From positions 1 to 10,265 of the forward strand of contig CAZYMU010000056.1 of assembly GCA_964648465.1 (NCBI GenBank): a stretch of 10,265 bases of DNA, read 5' to 3'. The position numbers were made by a program, and so were the translations under genes. Below, in pieces: positions 1 through 6,623 of this stretch (position 1 is its first letter; each line of letters starts with the position of its first letter). The DNA is from Aminicenans sp964648465. Lineage in GTDB: Bacteria; Acidobacteriota; Aminicenantia; Aminicenantales; Aminicenantaceae. Under the pieces are notes generated by a model. The model was not told the origin of the DNA. It worked only from the letters and a program-made list of their open reading frames with translations, and did no database searches.

Positions 1-265
1 GAGGAAGCGACATTAAAAGATTTAGCCTTTATGAGTCGATCTTCGAGGGAACCCGAGGAAGTTGGGCCTGATGGATGTGTGAGCACTGTAGAATCAGAGG
101 TGCGGTGTTAATGGTGGCTCGTGGACATTGTGGCGTTGCTTAAGATAAACATGCGGAGTTCCAGCAGAGCCGAGAAGATCGGGGAGGAAATGGCGTTAAA
201 AATCTTAGTGGAGCGCAAACATGCCCTCAAATTTATCTTATCTAAATCTATTATCAGTAATTTTT

Positions 266-304
266 ATGAATAACCCACGTTAACCCACGTTAGGTGGTTT
301 TCAT
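266..304. repeat. Tandem 10-mer pair inside an imperfect hairpin
   Basis: TAACCCACGT occurs twice in tandem at 271-290 and is followed by TAGGTGG. The flanks 266-278 and 294-304 form an 11-bp stem with two single-base bulges (ATGAA and AACC on the left, GGTT and TTCAT on the right) around a 15-base loop. There is no T-tract on either strand, so it is not a convincing terminator for the permease gene that ends at 359. It may be a mobile-element end or a protein-binding site. Confidence 0.45.
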
Positions 305-317
305 GATTATCCTGCTC

Positions 318-331
318 TCGTGAATCGTGAA
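318..331. repeat. Tandem 7-mer pair TCGTGAA x2
   Basis: TCGTGAA is repeated exactly twice, directly downstream of the permease stop codon. Together with the duplicated 10-mer at 271-290 it makes this spacer unusually rich in short tandem duplications. Replication slippage is the simplest explanation, and no function is evident. Confidence 0.5.
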
Positions 332-358
332 TAAATAATATGGCAAAATGTAATAGGA

Positions 359-1375
359 CTACTGCTTACTCATGAGCTCTGCCACGAACTGAAGCCCATC
401 AATATTACTGCATATAATCTTTATGACTGCAGCTATCGGAACAGCCAAAATCATACCAGGAATCCCCCACAGCCACCCCCAGAAAAAGAGAAAAAAAAGA
501 ACTAACAAAGGGCTTAAGTCCAATCCTTTTCCCATTAACCTGGGTTCTATAAAACTCCCCATAATCTGCTGGATAATAATAAGGATAACAAGAATCCAGA
601 AAGCCGGCCACAGCGTCTCAAACTGAAAACATGCGATAATAACAGGGAAGGCAGTAGCTATAATAGAACCGATATTTGGAATATAGTTAAGCAGAAATGC
701 CAAGAAGCCGAATAATATGGCAAAATCCACCTCAAAAAGCATCAATACAACAGTGACAAGAATTCCGGTTACTAAGCCTATTCCTGTTTTAATAGCCAGA
801 TATTTTTGGACCTGGCTATCAATATTTTCGATAACTTTGATTATTTTCTCTGCTCTTTTCTTGCTGAACGAATTCATTATTTTTATCCTTGTCTTTCCCC
901 TACCTGCCAGAATAAAAATGAGAAAGATAAAGATTAAAAAAAGGTTCGAAATAAAAGAGAAAAAAGGACCGAGAGAAGAAAGAAGGAACCCACCTACTTT
1001 ACTAAACTCAAGCTGTCCAACCCAGTCATCTGGTTCCCAGTCAGGCCGGTTCAGTTTTTCCTGGATAGAATTAAGGATAGAATTAATTTTTTGGCCATAT
1101 TTAGGAAATTCTGCAGCAGCAGTCTTACCGCTTGAGTAAAATAAAACTCCCAATAAATAAATGATAAAAAATGCAATCAAGACGATAAAAATAATAGAAA
1201 CCGCTTTCGGAATTTTTAGCCTTGTTAAAAGGTCCAACACAGGTGACAGTATAAAAGTAAGGAAAATAGCTAGAAAAAAGGGAAAAAGCACTGGTTTTGC
1301 AAGCCGTATTACAACTCCGCCTATAAAGATAACTACAATAACAAGAGAAGCTGTCGTTATCTTGTTTCCTGACAT
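359..1375 (-). CDS. AI-2E family transporter (polytopic permease)
   Basis: A 338-residue inner-membrane protein of the AI-2E / UPF0118 permease family, the usual size. Hydrophobic segments lie near residues 9-25, 28-50, 57-80, 130-157, 196-228, 231-250, 257-272 and 288-322. A long hydrophilic stretch at about 81-128, between the early and later membrane helices, is typical of the family. Family signatures are NYIPNIGSIIA at 230-240, EPRLMGKGLDLSPL at 277-290 and the FWGWLWGIPGM...AVP stretch ending at 313. Members have been linked to export of autoinducer-2 or other small molecules and some to Na+/H+ antiport, so the substrate here is not known. The ATG at 1375 gives the normal N-terminus; no good Shine-Dalgarno precedes it. 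The gene is alone on its strand and divergent from the signalling operon. Confidence 0.93.
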   Translation of the reverse strand: MSGNKITTASLVIVVIFIGGVVIRLAKPVLFPFFLAIFLTFILSPVLDLLTRLKIPKAVSIIFIVLIAFFIIYLLGVLFYSSGKTAAAEFPKYGQKINSILNSIQEKLNRPDWEPDDWVGQLEFSKVGGFLLSSLGPFFSFISNLFLIFIFLIFILAGRGKTRIKIMNSFSKKRAEKIIKVIENIDSQVQKYLAIKTGIGLVTGILVTVVLMLFEVDFAILFGFLAFLLNYIPNIGSIIATAFPVIIACFQFETLWPAFWILVILIIIQQIMGSFIEPRLMGKGLDLSPLLVLFFLFFWGWLWGIPGMILAVPIAAVIKIICSNIDGLQFVAELMSKQ

Positions 1376-1386
1376 TGCTTTTTATC

Positions 1387-1414
1387 ATTATAATCTATTT
1401 AAATCTGAAATCAA
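1387..1414 (-). promoter_or_regulatory. Possible sigma70-type promoter for the AI-2E gene
   Basis: On the minus strand TTGATT (1409-1414) and TATAAT (1387-1392) are 16 bases apart. The -10 is a perfect consensus but the -35 matches only four of six. Transcription would start about 5 bases before the ATG, giving a nearly leaderless mRNA, which fits the missing Shine-Dalgarno but is unusual. AT-rich spacers give such matches by chance. Confidence 0.3.
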
Positions 1415-1447
1415 AATCTATTATTTTTTAATCCAAAATTTATAATT

Positions 1448-1456
1448 CCCCCCCCC
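1448..1456. repeat. C9 homopolymer tract in a divergent spacer
   Basis: Nine consecutive C residues sit in an otherwise AT-rich 199-base spacer between two divergent genes. They lie 72 bases from the permease start and 56 bases upstream of the -35 of the signalling operon. Such runs are length-variable and in some bacteria tune promoter strength. No such role is shown here. Confidence 0.6.
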
Positions 1457-1462
1457 TAAAAA

Positions 1463-1501
1463 GGTGAAACATTAAGACCGAATATCACCCCTGTTTTCAC
1501 C
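1463..1501. promoter_or_regulatory. Inverted repeat upstream of the signalling promoter
   Basis: GGTGAAA at 1463-1469 and TTTCACC at 1495-1501 are perfect 7-bp inverted arms 25 bases apart. The right arm ends 11 bases before the -35 box at 1513, a position suited to an activator or repressor site. The same right arm can also pair locally with TGAAA just after it. This is a candidate operator only. Confidence 0.3.
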
Positions 1502-1512
1502 CTGAAAGGCTA

Positions 1513-1540
1513 TTGACCAAAATTACACTCTGAATAAAAT
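1513..1540 (+). promoter_or_regulatory. Sigma70-type promoter of the phosphorelay operon
   Basis: TTGACC (1513-1518, five of six) and TAAAAT (1535-1540, five of six) are separated by 16 bases. This predicts a start near 1547 and a leader of about 28 bases. GGAG at 1559-1562 lies 12 bases before the ATG at 1575, slightly long but usable as a ribosome binding site. Confidence 0.5.
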
Positions 1541-1574
1541 TAAAGATAATATTATTATGGAGTGAAAAAATATC

Positions 1575-2504
1575 ATGAAAGTCCTTATTGCAGAAGACGA
1601 CATAATTTCCAGCAGAGCTTTAGAAAAAACTATCTCAGAATGGAACTACGAAGTCAGCGTTGCAAAAGATGGTGAAGAAGCCTGGAATATAATAAAAAAA
1701 ACCTGGGATGCTAGGGATGAAAAACAAAAAACCAACATGGCAATTCTTGATTGGGAAATGCCCAAGATGAACGGGGTTGAACTCTGCAGGAAAATACGCC
1801 ATAAAATTAATGAAAAAAATTCAAACTATATTTATATCGTCTTACTAACAGGCCGGGATAAACAAGAAGACATCATTAAAGGACTCTCGGTCGGGGCTGA
1901 CGATTACATTACAAAACCATTTAATCCATATGAGCTGAAAGTCCGGCTCAAAAACGGCGAACGCATTGTTGAACTCGAAGACAGCCGTCTTAAAGAAGCA
2001 TCTATTGATATCCTTACAAAACATTGGAACAGAAAAAAAATTCTTGAGTGCTTAAATGAAGAGATCGATCGTGGTTCGAGGAGGAATCATCCAACAGGAA
2101 TTATTCTTGCTGACATTGATCATTTTAAAAAAATAAACGACACCTATGGACATTTGATTGGTGACCAAGTCATCATAGAAGTTGTAACGCGCTTCAATAA
2201 ATCAATGAGGAAGTATGACAAAATTGGCCGTTACGGAGGAGACGAGTTTCTCGCGGTTATTCCGCAATGCAATCATACCCAAATAAGAAATATTGCAGAA
2301 CGTTTCTATCGTGCTATTTGTGATAAAAAAATACAAACAGAAAAAGGCCCCTTAAAAATCACAGTCAGTATAGGAGGAATATCAACAGACAATTTCCCTC
2401 AAGCATCCCATGAGGATTTTATAAAAGCAAGCGATGCCGCCCTTTATTTAGCCAAAAAAAAGGGGCGCAATCATATAGAAATTGCCACAGACTTCTCAGA
2501 CTGA
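1575..2504 (+). CDS. Response regulator with GGDEF output (diguanylate cyclase)
   Basis: A 309-residue cytoplasmic protein that should make cyclic di-GMP from two GTP when phosphorylated, like PleD or WspR. The receiver spans about residues 1-130, with the acidic pair D8/D9, phosphoacceptor D59 (LDWEMPKMNG), T92 and K114 (ITKPF), all canonical. A short helical linker (131-145) leads to the GGDEF domain at about 146-305. That domain has ADIDHFKKINDTYGH at 179-193, GGDEF at 221-225 and an intact inhibitory I-site RxxD at 212-215, five residues before GGDEF. The opening motif reads LTKHWNR where LTGLxNR is usual. There is no EAL domain. It leads a three-gene operon, 18 bases before the hybrid kinase gene, and is probably the final phosphate acceptor of that relay. 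Function is confident; the signal is unknown. Confidence 0.95.
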   Translation: MKVLIAEDDIISSRALEKTISEWNYEVSVAKDGEEAWNIIKKTWDARDEKQKTNMAILDWEMPKMNGVELCRKIRHKINEKNSNYIYIVLLTGRDKQEDIIKGLSVGADDYITKPFNPYELKVRLKNGERIVELEDSRLKEASIDILTKHWNRKKILECLNEEIDRGSRRNHPTGIILADIDHFKKINDTYGHLIGDQVIIEVVTRFNKSMRKYDKIGRYGGDEFLAVIPQCNHTQIRNIAERFYRAICDKKIQTEKGPLKITVSIGGISTDNFPQASHEDFIKASDAALYLAKKKGRNHIEIATDFSD

Positions 2505-2522
2505 ATAATCCTAAGCAATAAA

Positions 2523-5174
2523 ATGGCAAAACAAACAAGAAAATTAAAAACAGCAAATAAAAAGCAAGAATCGAGAATTGATATCCAAGACAACATTTCT
2601 CATGACCTTAGTGAGCGAGTCCAGGTTGAAAAAAAAATCATTAAAGAAAAGTTTCAAGAAGAGCTGAAACATCGTGCTGCCCATGCCAGGCTAATTTATG
2701 AAGTTGGACAGCGTGTAAGCAGCAAGTTGAATCAAGAGGAATTACTATCCGAAATTGTTAACTCTATATATGATGCTTTCAATTTCTACGGCGTAATGTT
2801 GCTTATGCTTGATGATAAAACCAAACGCCTGAATTTGCACTCAACTGCAGGAGGATACAAAAAAACCTTCCCTCAGGACCTCTGGATTGCTTTGGGAGAA
2901 GGAATGACAAGCCGTGCAGCAACAACCGGCAGAGTCCAGGTTAGCGGAGATGTTAATAAAAATCCTTATTACATACAAAAAACAGGAGAGATAACAAAGT
3001 CAGAACTTGCAGTACCCATCAAACTAGGCAAAAAAGTAATAGGCATACTCGATATACAGAGTATAGAATTTAATGCATTTAACACGACCGACGTATCAGC
3101 TATGGAAACTCTCAGCACTCAAATCGCTACAGCCATCGAAAATGCTCGTCTATATAAACAGGCACAAAAAGAAATCATACAGCGTAAACATGTAGAAGAA
3201 GCAATCCAGAAAGAAGCAGTTAAGCTCTCTTCAATGATATCTGGAATGGAAGAAGGTGTTGTTTTCGCGGATAGAGAAGACAGGATTATCGAGGCCAATG
3301 AATATTTCCTCAAACTTGTTAAAAAGAAAAAATCTGATGTCATCGGCAAAAGACTTGAGGATTTTTATCCTAGCGGAGTCGCAGAAAGGCTAAAGAAATA
3401 TATAGACAGCTTCAAAAAACAGTCTAAATCAGCACTTTTTGTAATCCAAAGTCCATTTCAGAAGCTGGAAACGATTATCCGTATCCAGCCAATCTATAGA
3501 AACGGCATGTTTGATGGGACTGTCTTCAACATCATTGATGTGACAGAGCTGGTAGCCGCCAGACGAGAAGCTCAAGCTGCCAACCTAGCCAAAAGCAAAT
3601 TTCTTGCCAATATAAGTCATGAAATCAGAACCCCTATGAACGGAATAATCGGGATGGCAGAGCTTGCTCTTAATACAGAACTTACGAAATCTCAGCATGA
3701 ATACTTAAATGGGATCAAGTCATCAGCTTATTCTTTAATGAATATTATTAATAACATCCTCGACTTTTCAAGAATAGAGGCAAAAAAGGTCGATCTCGAC
3801 TTTATCAGCTTTAATGTGCGTGACTCAATTAGTGATATGCTGTCAACTCTCGCCACAAACGCCCACAAGAAAGGGCTCGAACTTGCATACCATATTTCTA
3901 ACGATACCCCTGATAAAATAATTGGCGACCCTGGACGCCTCCGTCAAATCCTTCTCAATATCGTTAACAATGCAATAAAGTTCACATCAAAGGGTGAAGT
4001 CGTAGTTTCGATAAATGTAAAACAAAAAACCAAAGATAGTATCTGTCTACTTTTTACAATAACTGACACAGGAATTGGTATTCCCAAGACCAAGCAGCAA
4101 ACCATATTTAATGCTTTTGCACAGGTTGACAGCTCCACAACCCGAAGATTCGGGGGCACTGGGCTCGGGCTGGCAATCTCTTCTCAACTTGTCAAACTTA
4201 TGAAAGGTGATATCTGGGTTGAAAGCAAAATCCATAAAGGCAGCAGCTTTCATTTTACTGTATGGTTTAAGCTTCAGAGAACGAGGCAGAAAAAAATAAC
4301 TCAAGGAAAAGTTAAACGCCTTAAAGACCTTTCAGTGCTGATTGTGGACGACAACGCGACAAACAGGATCATATTACAAGAAATACTTTCCAACTGGAAC
4401 ATGAAGCCTTCAGGAGCAAAAGATGGTAAATCGGCCCTTGCAGCCATGAAAAAAGCCGAGAAAAAAGGAGAACCATTTCAACTGATAATAATTGACTCAC
4501 TTATGCCAGAAATGGATGGTTTTTCACTTGCAGAACAAATCAAGAAAGATCCCAATATTGCAAAATCAACCATAATAATGCTTACTTCCAGTGGAATCAG
4601 AGGGGAGGCAACACAGTGCCAAAAAATGGGCATTTCAGCCTATTTAATGAAGCCCGTAAAACAGTCTGACCTTTTGGATGCTATCATGTTAACCCTAGGA
4701 GCAGCCACAAATAAACAAGAAGATATTCCCTTAATCACAAGACATTCAATAAGAGAATCACGGTGCTGTTTAAATATCCTCTTAGCCGAGGATAATATAA
4801 TTAACCAAAAAGTGGTATTTAACCTTTTAAAGAATTACGGACATGAAATCACAGTGGTCACAGATGGGAAGGAAGCTGTGTCGTCCTGGGAGAATAATTC
4901 ATTCGACCTCATCCTGATGGATATACAGATGCCCAAAATGGATGGCTTCAAGGCCACTGCTTCTATCCGTGAAAGAGAGCTGAAAAGAGGAAATCATATT
5001 CCAATTGTCGCAATGACAGCTCACGCTATGAAGGAAGATCGAGAACGCTGCCTCTCGTCAGGCATGGATGAGTACATAGCTAAACCGATAGATCCGAAAA
5101 AACTAAAAATGATTATTAACAAAATAATTATCAATAAAGATGAGAATAAACTTAAGTCCGCAAGAATAAGCTAA
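2523..5174 (+). CDS. Soluble hybrid sensor histidine kinase (GAF-PAS-HisKA-HATPase-REC-REC)
   Basis: An 883-residue cytoplasmic kinase with no membrane segment. Domains in order: polar N-terminus and coiled coil (1-58); GAF sensor (about 59-210); helical linker; PAS (about 236-345); HisKA with phosphorylated H366 in NISHEIRTPMNG; and HATPase (about 465-582) with N-box NIVNNAIKF, G1 DTGIGI at 515-520 and G2 GGTGLGL at 544-550. Two receivers follow. REC1 (about 603-722) has D609/D610, D658, T688 and K710; REC2 (about 749-868) has E756/D757, D800, T832 and K854. Both keep every key residue, so both can be phosphorylated. There is no built-in Hpt domain, which matches the Hpt gene 2 bases downstream. 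The ATG at 2523 has no clear Shine-Dalgarno, and translation may be coupled to the upstream gene. The GAF and PAS ligands cannot be inferred. Confidence 0.95.
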   Translation: MAKQTRKLKTANKKQESRIDIQDNISHDLSERVQVEKKIIKEKFQEELKHRAAHARLIYEVGQRVSSKLNQEELLSEIVNSIYDAFNFYGVMLLMLDDKTKRLNLHSTAGGYKKTFPQDLWIALGEGMTSRAATTGRVQVSGDVNKNPYYIQKTGEITKSELAVPIKLGKKVIGILDIQSIEFNAFNTTDVSAMETLSTQIATAIENARLYKQAQKEIIQRKHVEEAIQKEAVKLSSMISGMEEGVVFADREDRIIEANEYFLKLVKKKKSDVIGKRLEDFYPSGVAERLKKYIDSFKKQSKSALFVIQSPFQKLETIIRIQPIYRNGMFDGTVFNIIDVTELVAARREAQAANLAKSKFLANISHEIRTPMNGIIGMAELALNTELTKSQHEYLNGIKSSAYSLMNIINNILDFSRIEAKKVDLDFISFNVRDSISDMLSTLATNAHKKGLELAYHISNDTPDKIIGDPGRLRQILLNIVNNAIKFTSKGEVVVSINVKQKTKDSICLLFTITDTGIGIPKTKQQTIFNAFAQVDSSTTRRFGGTGLGLAISSQLVKLMKGDIWVESKIHKGSSFHFTVWFKLQRTRQKKITQGKVKRLKDLSVLIVDDNATNRIILQEILSNWNMKPSGAKDGKSALAAMKKAEKKGEPFQLIIIDSLMPEMDGFSLAEQIKKDPNIAKSTIIMLTSSGIRGEATQCQKMGISAYLMKPVKQSDLLDAIMLTLGAATNKQEDIPLITRHSIRESRCCLNILLAEDNIINQKVVFNLLKNYGHEITVVTDGKEAVSSWENNSFDLILMDIQMPKMDGFKATASIRERELKRGNHIPIVAMTAHAMKEDRERCLSSGMDEYIAKPIDPKKLKMIINKIIINKDENKLKSARIS

Positions 5175-5176
5175 AA

Positions 5177-5560
5177 ATGAAAGAAAAGAAACTTTCCGAA
5201 AAAGTAATATCTCTAATCGATTACTCTTCAGCACTTGAAAGATTGGAGGGAGATGAACTTTTCCTAAAGGAACTTTTAGGAATATATACAGAAGATTTTC
5301 CAAAAAAATACAACAGTCTTAAAGACGCTATTAATCATGAAAATTTTAAACTTATTCAAGAAATTGGTCACTGTTTGAAAGGATCTTCTGCAAATCTAAG
5401 CTTAATCTCTCTACAAGAAACAGGATTTCAAATGGAACTAGCCGGGAGAGAAAAAAACATTGAAAAATCAAAGACAACTTTAATTGAATTAAAGAAAGAA
5501 TTCACGAGATTGAAACATTTCCTAGCTATGAAAAAGTCTATCTGGCCTTCAACTCTTTGA
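5177..5560 (+). CDS. Hpt phosphotransfer protein
   Basis: A 127-residue protein made almost entirely of one histidine phosphotransfer four-helix domain. The signature GHCLKGSSANLSL places the phosphorylatable histidine at residue 65. The protein starts 2 bases after the kinase stop, so it is almost surely co-translated with it and supplies the Hpt step that the kinase lacks. It should shuttle phosphate between the kinase receivers and the receiver-GGDEF protein two genes upstream. The last 23 bases overlap the convergent DUF6599 gene, leaving no room for a conventional terminator between them. The C-terminal tail (FLAMKKSIWPSTL) lies beyond the domain and has no recognised role. Confidence 0.93.
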   Translation: MKEKKLSEKVISLIDYSSALERLEGDELFLKELLGIYTEDFPKKYNSLKDAINHENFKLIQEIGHCLKGSSANLSLISLQETGFQMELAGREKNIEKSKTTLIELKKEFTRLKHFLAMKKSIWPSTL

Positions 5561-6455
5561 TAAACTCTTTCAAATACTTCTTTCCCACTTCCTCAAACCC
5601 TTCATTTATTTTCATGACTCCACAAATATAATTTCCAACTCTCGCCAGATAAACATTATGGTAGTAGGGGTCAAAAAAACAATATCCCTGAAAAATTTCC
5701 TTTATATCCCGGTTCTTCTTTGTATTGACATACTGATTTATCATATACTGCCCCTCTTCCTGATCTTTTCCTTCTATAAGAAAACAGTCAAACTCAATGT
5801 CCTTAAATTTATAATTTGCTAAATAACCATCATGAAAAAAATTATATCCCAAGAAATTCCTTAGGATAAACTTTTCTGTGTTAGGAATTAATCCTTCTTT
5901 AGGAAATAATTCTAAGAGTGAAGGGAATGTACCCTTCTCCCGAACTCTTTTCACAATTTCTTGAGAAAAAAGATAAAGAAAATTATCAGATTGGTCTTCA
6001 CAATCAAAACACAGCAGTTTAACATAATATCTGCCAACAAGAAAATTCATAGAGCCCTCTTCAATATATCCTTGGAGCCCGACAGAGATAAAATTATTAT
6101 CAGGATAACGCTCAACACTATAAATGCCAAAAGAATTTTTCTCATTCCCCATGTCATATATTTCCACCCCAATAGTTGTTTGCGAGTCGCTCTTTTCATA
6201 CTCAGCAACAATCAACTCCTTGAAGTCATACGCAATATAAATCTCTGCTGCTCCATTAATGTATTCAAAAAGCGTCTCAGGAAAGTAACTCTGCGGATCT
6301 TCTACTGACTTCCATAAATTAATCTCCGGTAACAGCAAAGAAAGATCCGATAACTTCTCTTTTTCCAGGGAAATCCCATTCATATTTAAAACAGAAAAGA
6401 AAAGAAGAAATATTACAATATTTTTCAATATTTCTTTATGTTTATTCATTTTCAT
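5538..6455 (-). CDS. Secreted DUF6599 family protein
   Basis: A 305-residue protein with a positively charged N-terminus and a hydrophobic stretch (about residues 10-28), consistent with a Sec signal peptide. There is no lipobox cysteine after it, so a soluble periplasmic or membrane-anchored form is more likely than a lipoprotein. The mature part resembles DUF6599: LFEYINGAAEIYIAYDF at 63-79, VEIYDMGNEKNSFGIYS at 97-113, and FFHDGYLANY near 206-215. The function of this family is not known. Start choice: AGGAG (bases 6464-6468) lies 8 bases before the ATG at 6455, favouring it over the second ATG two codons in. The gene is divergent from the DUF362 / radical SAM / membrane-synthase run, with a possible operator in between. 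Its 3' end overlaps the Hpt gene. Family assignment is from remembered motifs and is fairly firm. Confidence 0.85.
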   Translation of the reverse strand: MKMNKHKEILKNIVIFLLFFSVLNMNGISLEKEKLSDLSLLLPEINLWKSVEDPQSYFPETLFEYINGAAEIYIAYDFKELIVAEYEKSDSQTTIGVEIYDMGNEKNSFGIYSVERYPDNNFISVGLQGYIEEGSMNFLVGRYYVKLLCFDCEDQSDNFLYLFSQEIVKRVREKGTFPSLLELFPKEGLIPNTEKFILRNFLGYNFFHDGYLANYKFKDIEFDCFLIEGKDQEEGQYMINQYVNTKKNRDIKEIFQGYCFFDPYYHNVYLARVGNYICGVMKINEGFEEVGKKYLKEFIKELKAR

Positions 6456-6463
6456 CTCAAGCG

Positions 6464-6468
6464 CTCCT
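6464..6468 (-). promoter_or_regulatory. Ribosome binding site of the DUF6599 gene
   Basis: AGGAG on the minus strand, 8 bases from the ATG at 6455. It is the clearest Shine-Dalgarno in the window and decides the start. Most other genes here lack one. Confidence 0.7.
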
Positions 6469-6484
6469 CTATCTGGTTTTTTTA

Positions 6485-6513
6485 ACTATAAGCACAAATT
6501 GCAATTTTTTCAA
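6485..6513 (-). promoter_or_regulatory. Sigma70-type promoter of the DUF6599 gene
   Basis: On the minus strand TTGAAA (6508-6513, five of six) and TATAGT (6485-6490, five of six) are separated by exactly 17 bases. Transcription would start near 6478 and give a short leader that contains the AGGAG ribosome binding site. The inverted repeat at 6521-6554 begins 8 bases upstream of the -35. Confidence 0.55.
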
Positions 6514-6520
6514 CTTATGA

Positions 6521-6565
6521 ATAATCCAGCTTAACATGGAAGCAACTGGATTATAACATTAATCC
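6521..6565. promoter_or_regulatory. Inverted-repeat operator candidate between divergent genes
   Basis: ATAATCCAG at 6521-6529 and CTGGATTAT at 6546-6554 are perfect 9-bp inverted arms with a 16-base gap. A third half-site, TAATCC at 6560-6565, forms a second inverted pair (GGATTA N6 TAATCC) with the right arm. Three alternating half-sites between the DUF6599 promoter and the DUF362 start suit a dimeric regulator that controls both directions. No T-tract follows the arms, so a terminator is unlikely. Confidence 0.45.
6531..6557 (+). promoter_or_regulatory. Weak promoter candidate for the DUF362 operon
   Basis: TTAACA (6531-6536) and TATAAC (6552-6557) are 15 bases apart and overlap the inverted repeat. 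A perfect -35 hexamer TTGACA also occurs at 6587-6592 but has no acceptable -10 at 16-18 bases. Either could drive the plus-strand run, and neither is convincing. Confidence 0.25.
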
Positions 6566-6623
6566 ATTTTTAATTTTAAGAGCATATTGACATATATTTT
6601 AACAAAGAGTAGCTTTTTAGATA

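Larger units (their letters stand above)
1..358. other. Gene-free left edge, G-rich segment of unknown identity
   Basis: No coding region can be supported here. The plus strand reads open from base 1 to a stop at 109-111 and again from 112 to a stop at 271-273, but neither peptide resembles a family I recognise. Hand counting gives about 47% G+C for bases 1-240, with almost twice as many G as C on the plus strand, whereas the genes to the right look clearly AT-rich. Bases 37-44 and 174-181 are complementary (CGATCTTC with GAAGATCG), so a folded RNA is possible. I looked for conserved pieces of RNase P RNA, tmRNA, tRNA, rRNA and group II intron domain V and saw none. It could be the tail of an insertion sequence or of a structured RNA that begins to the left of the window. 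From base 241 on the sequence returns to AT-rich spacer with short duplications. Confidence 0.4.

Noticed and set aside
1..240. RNase P RNA, tmRNA, rRNA or group II intron end
   Set aside because: The opening GAGGAAGCGAC only faintly recalls the RNase P GAGGAAAGTCC core. The other conserved cores, tRNA-like ends and domain V were not found.
271..331. CRISPR array
   Set aside because: Only two adjacent copies of a 10-mer and of a 7-mer, with no spacers and no cas genes.
717..1139. A 140-codon open frame on the plus strand
   Set aside because: It lies wholly antisense to the AI-2E permease, whose motifs are clear. Its Lys/Arg/Pro-rich translation is what the complement of hydrophobic codons gives.
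2629..2637. A9 runs in coding sequence (also 6690-6698) as programmed frameshift or phase-variation sites
   Set aside because: Lys-rich AT-rich genes produce such runs by chance. Both frames continue normally through full domains, and no stimulatory structure or alternative product is evident.
4329..4695. First receiver of the hybrid kinase as a degenerate pseudo-receiver
   Set aside because: The acidic pair, phosphoacceptor Asp, Thr and Lys are all present, so it should be functional.
5961..6308. A 115-codon open frame on the plus strand
   Set aside because: It is antisense to the DUF6599 gene, and its translation has no recognisable domain and no ribosome binding site.
6587..6615. Perfect -35 hexamer TTGACA as the main promoter of the DUF362 run
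   Set aside because: At 16-18 bases downstream only GTAGCT, TAGCTT or AGCTTT occur, too poor for a -10. GATAAT at 6620 is 27 bases away and overlaps the start codon.
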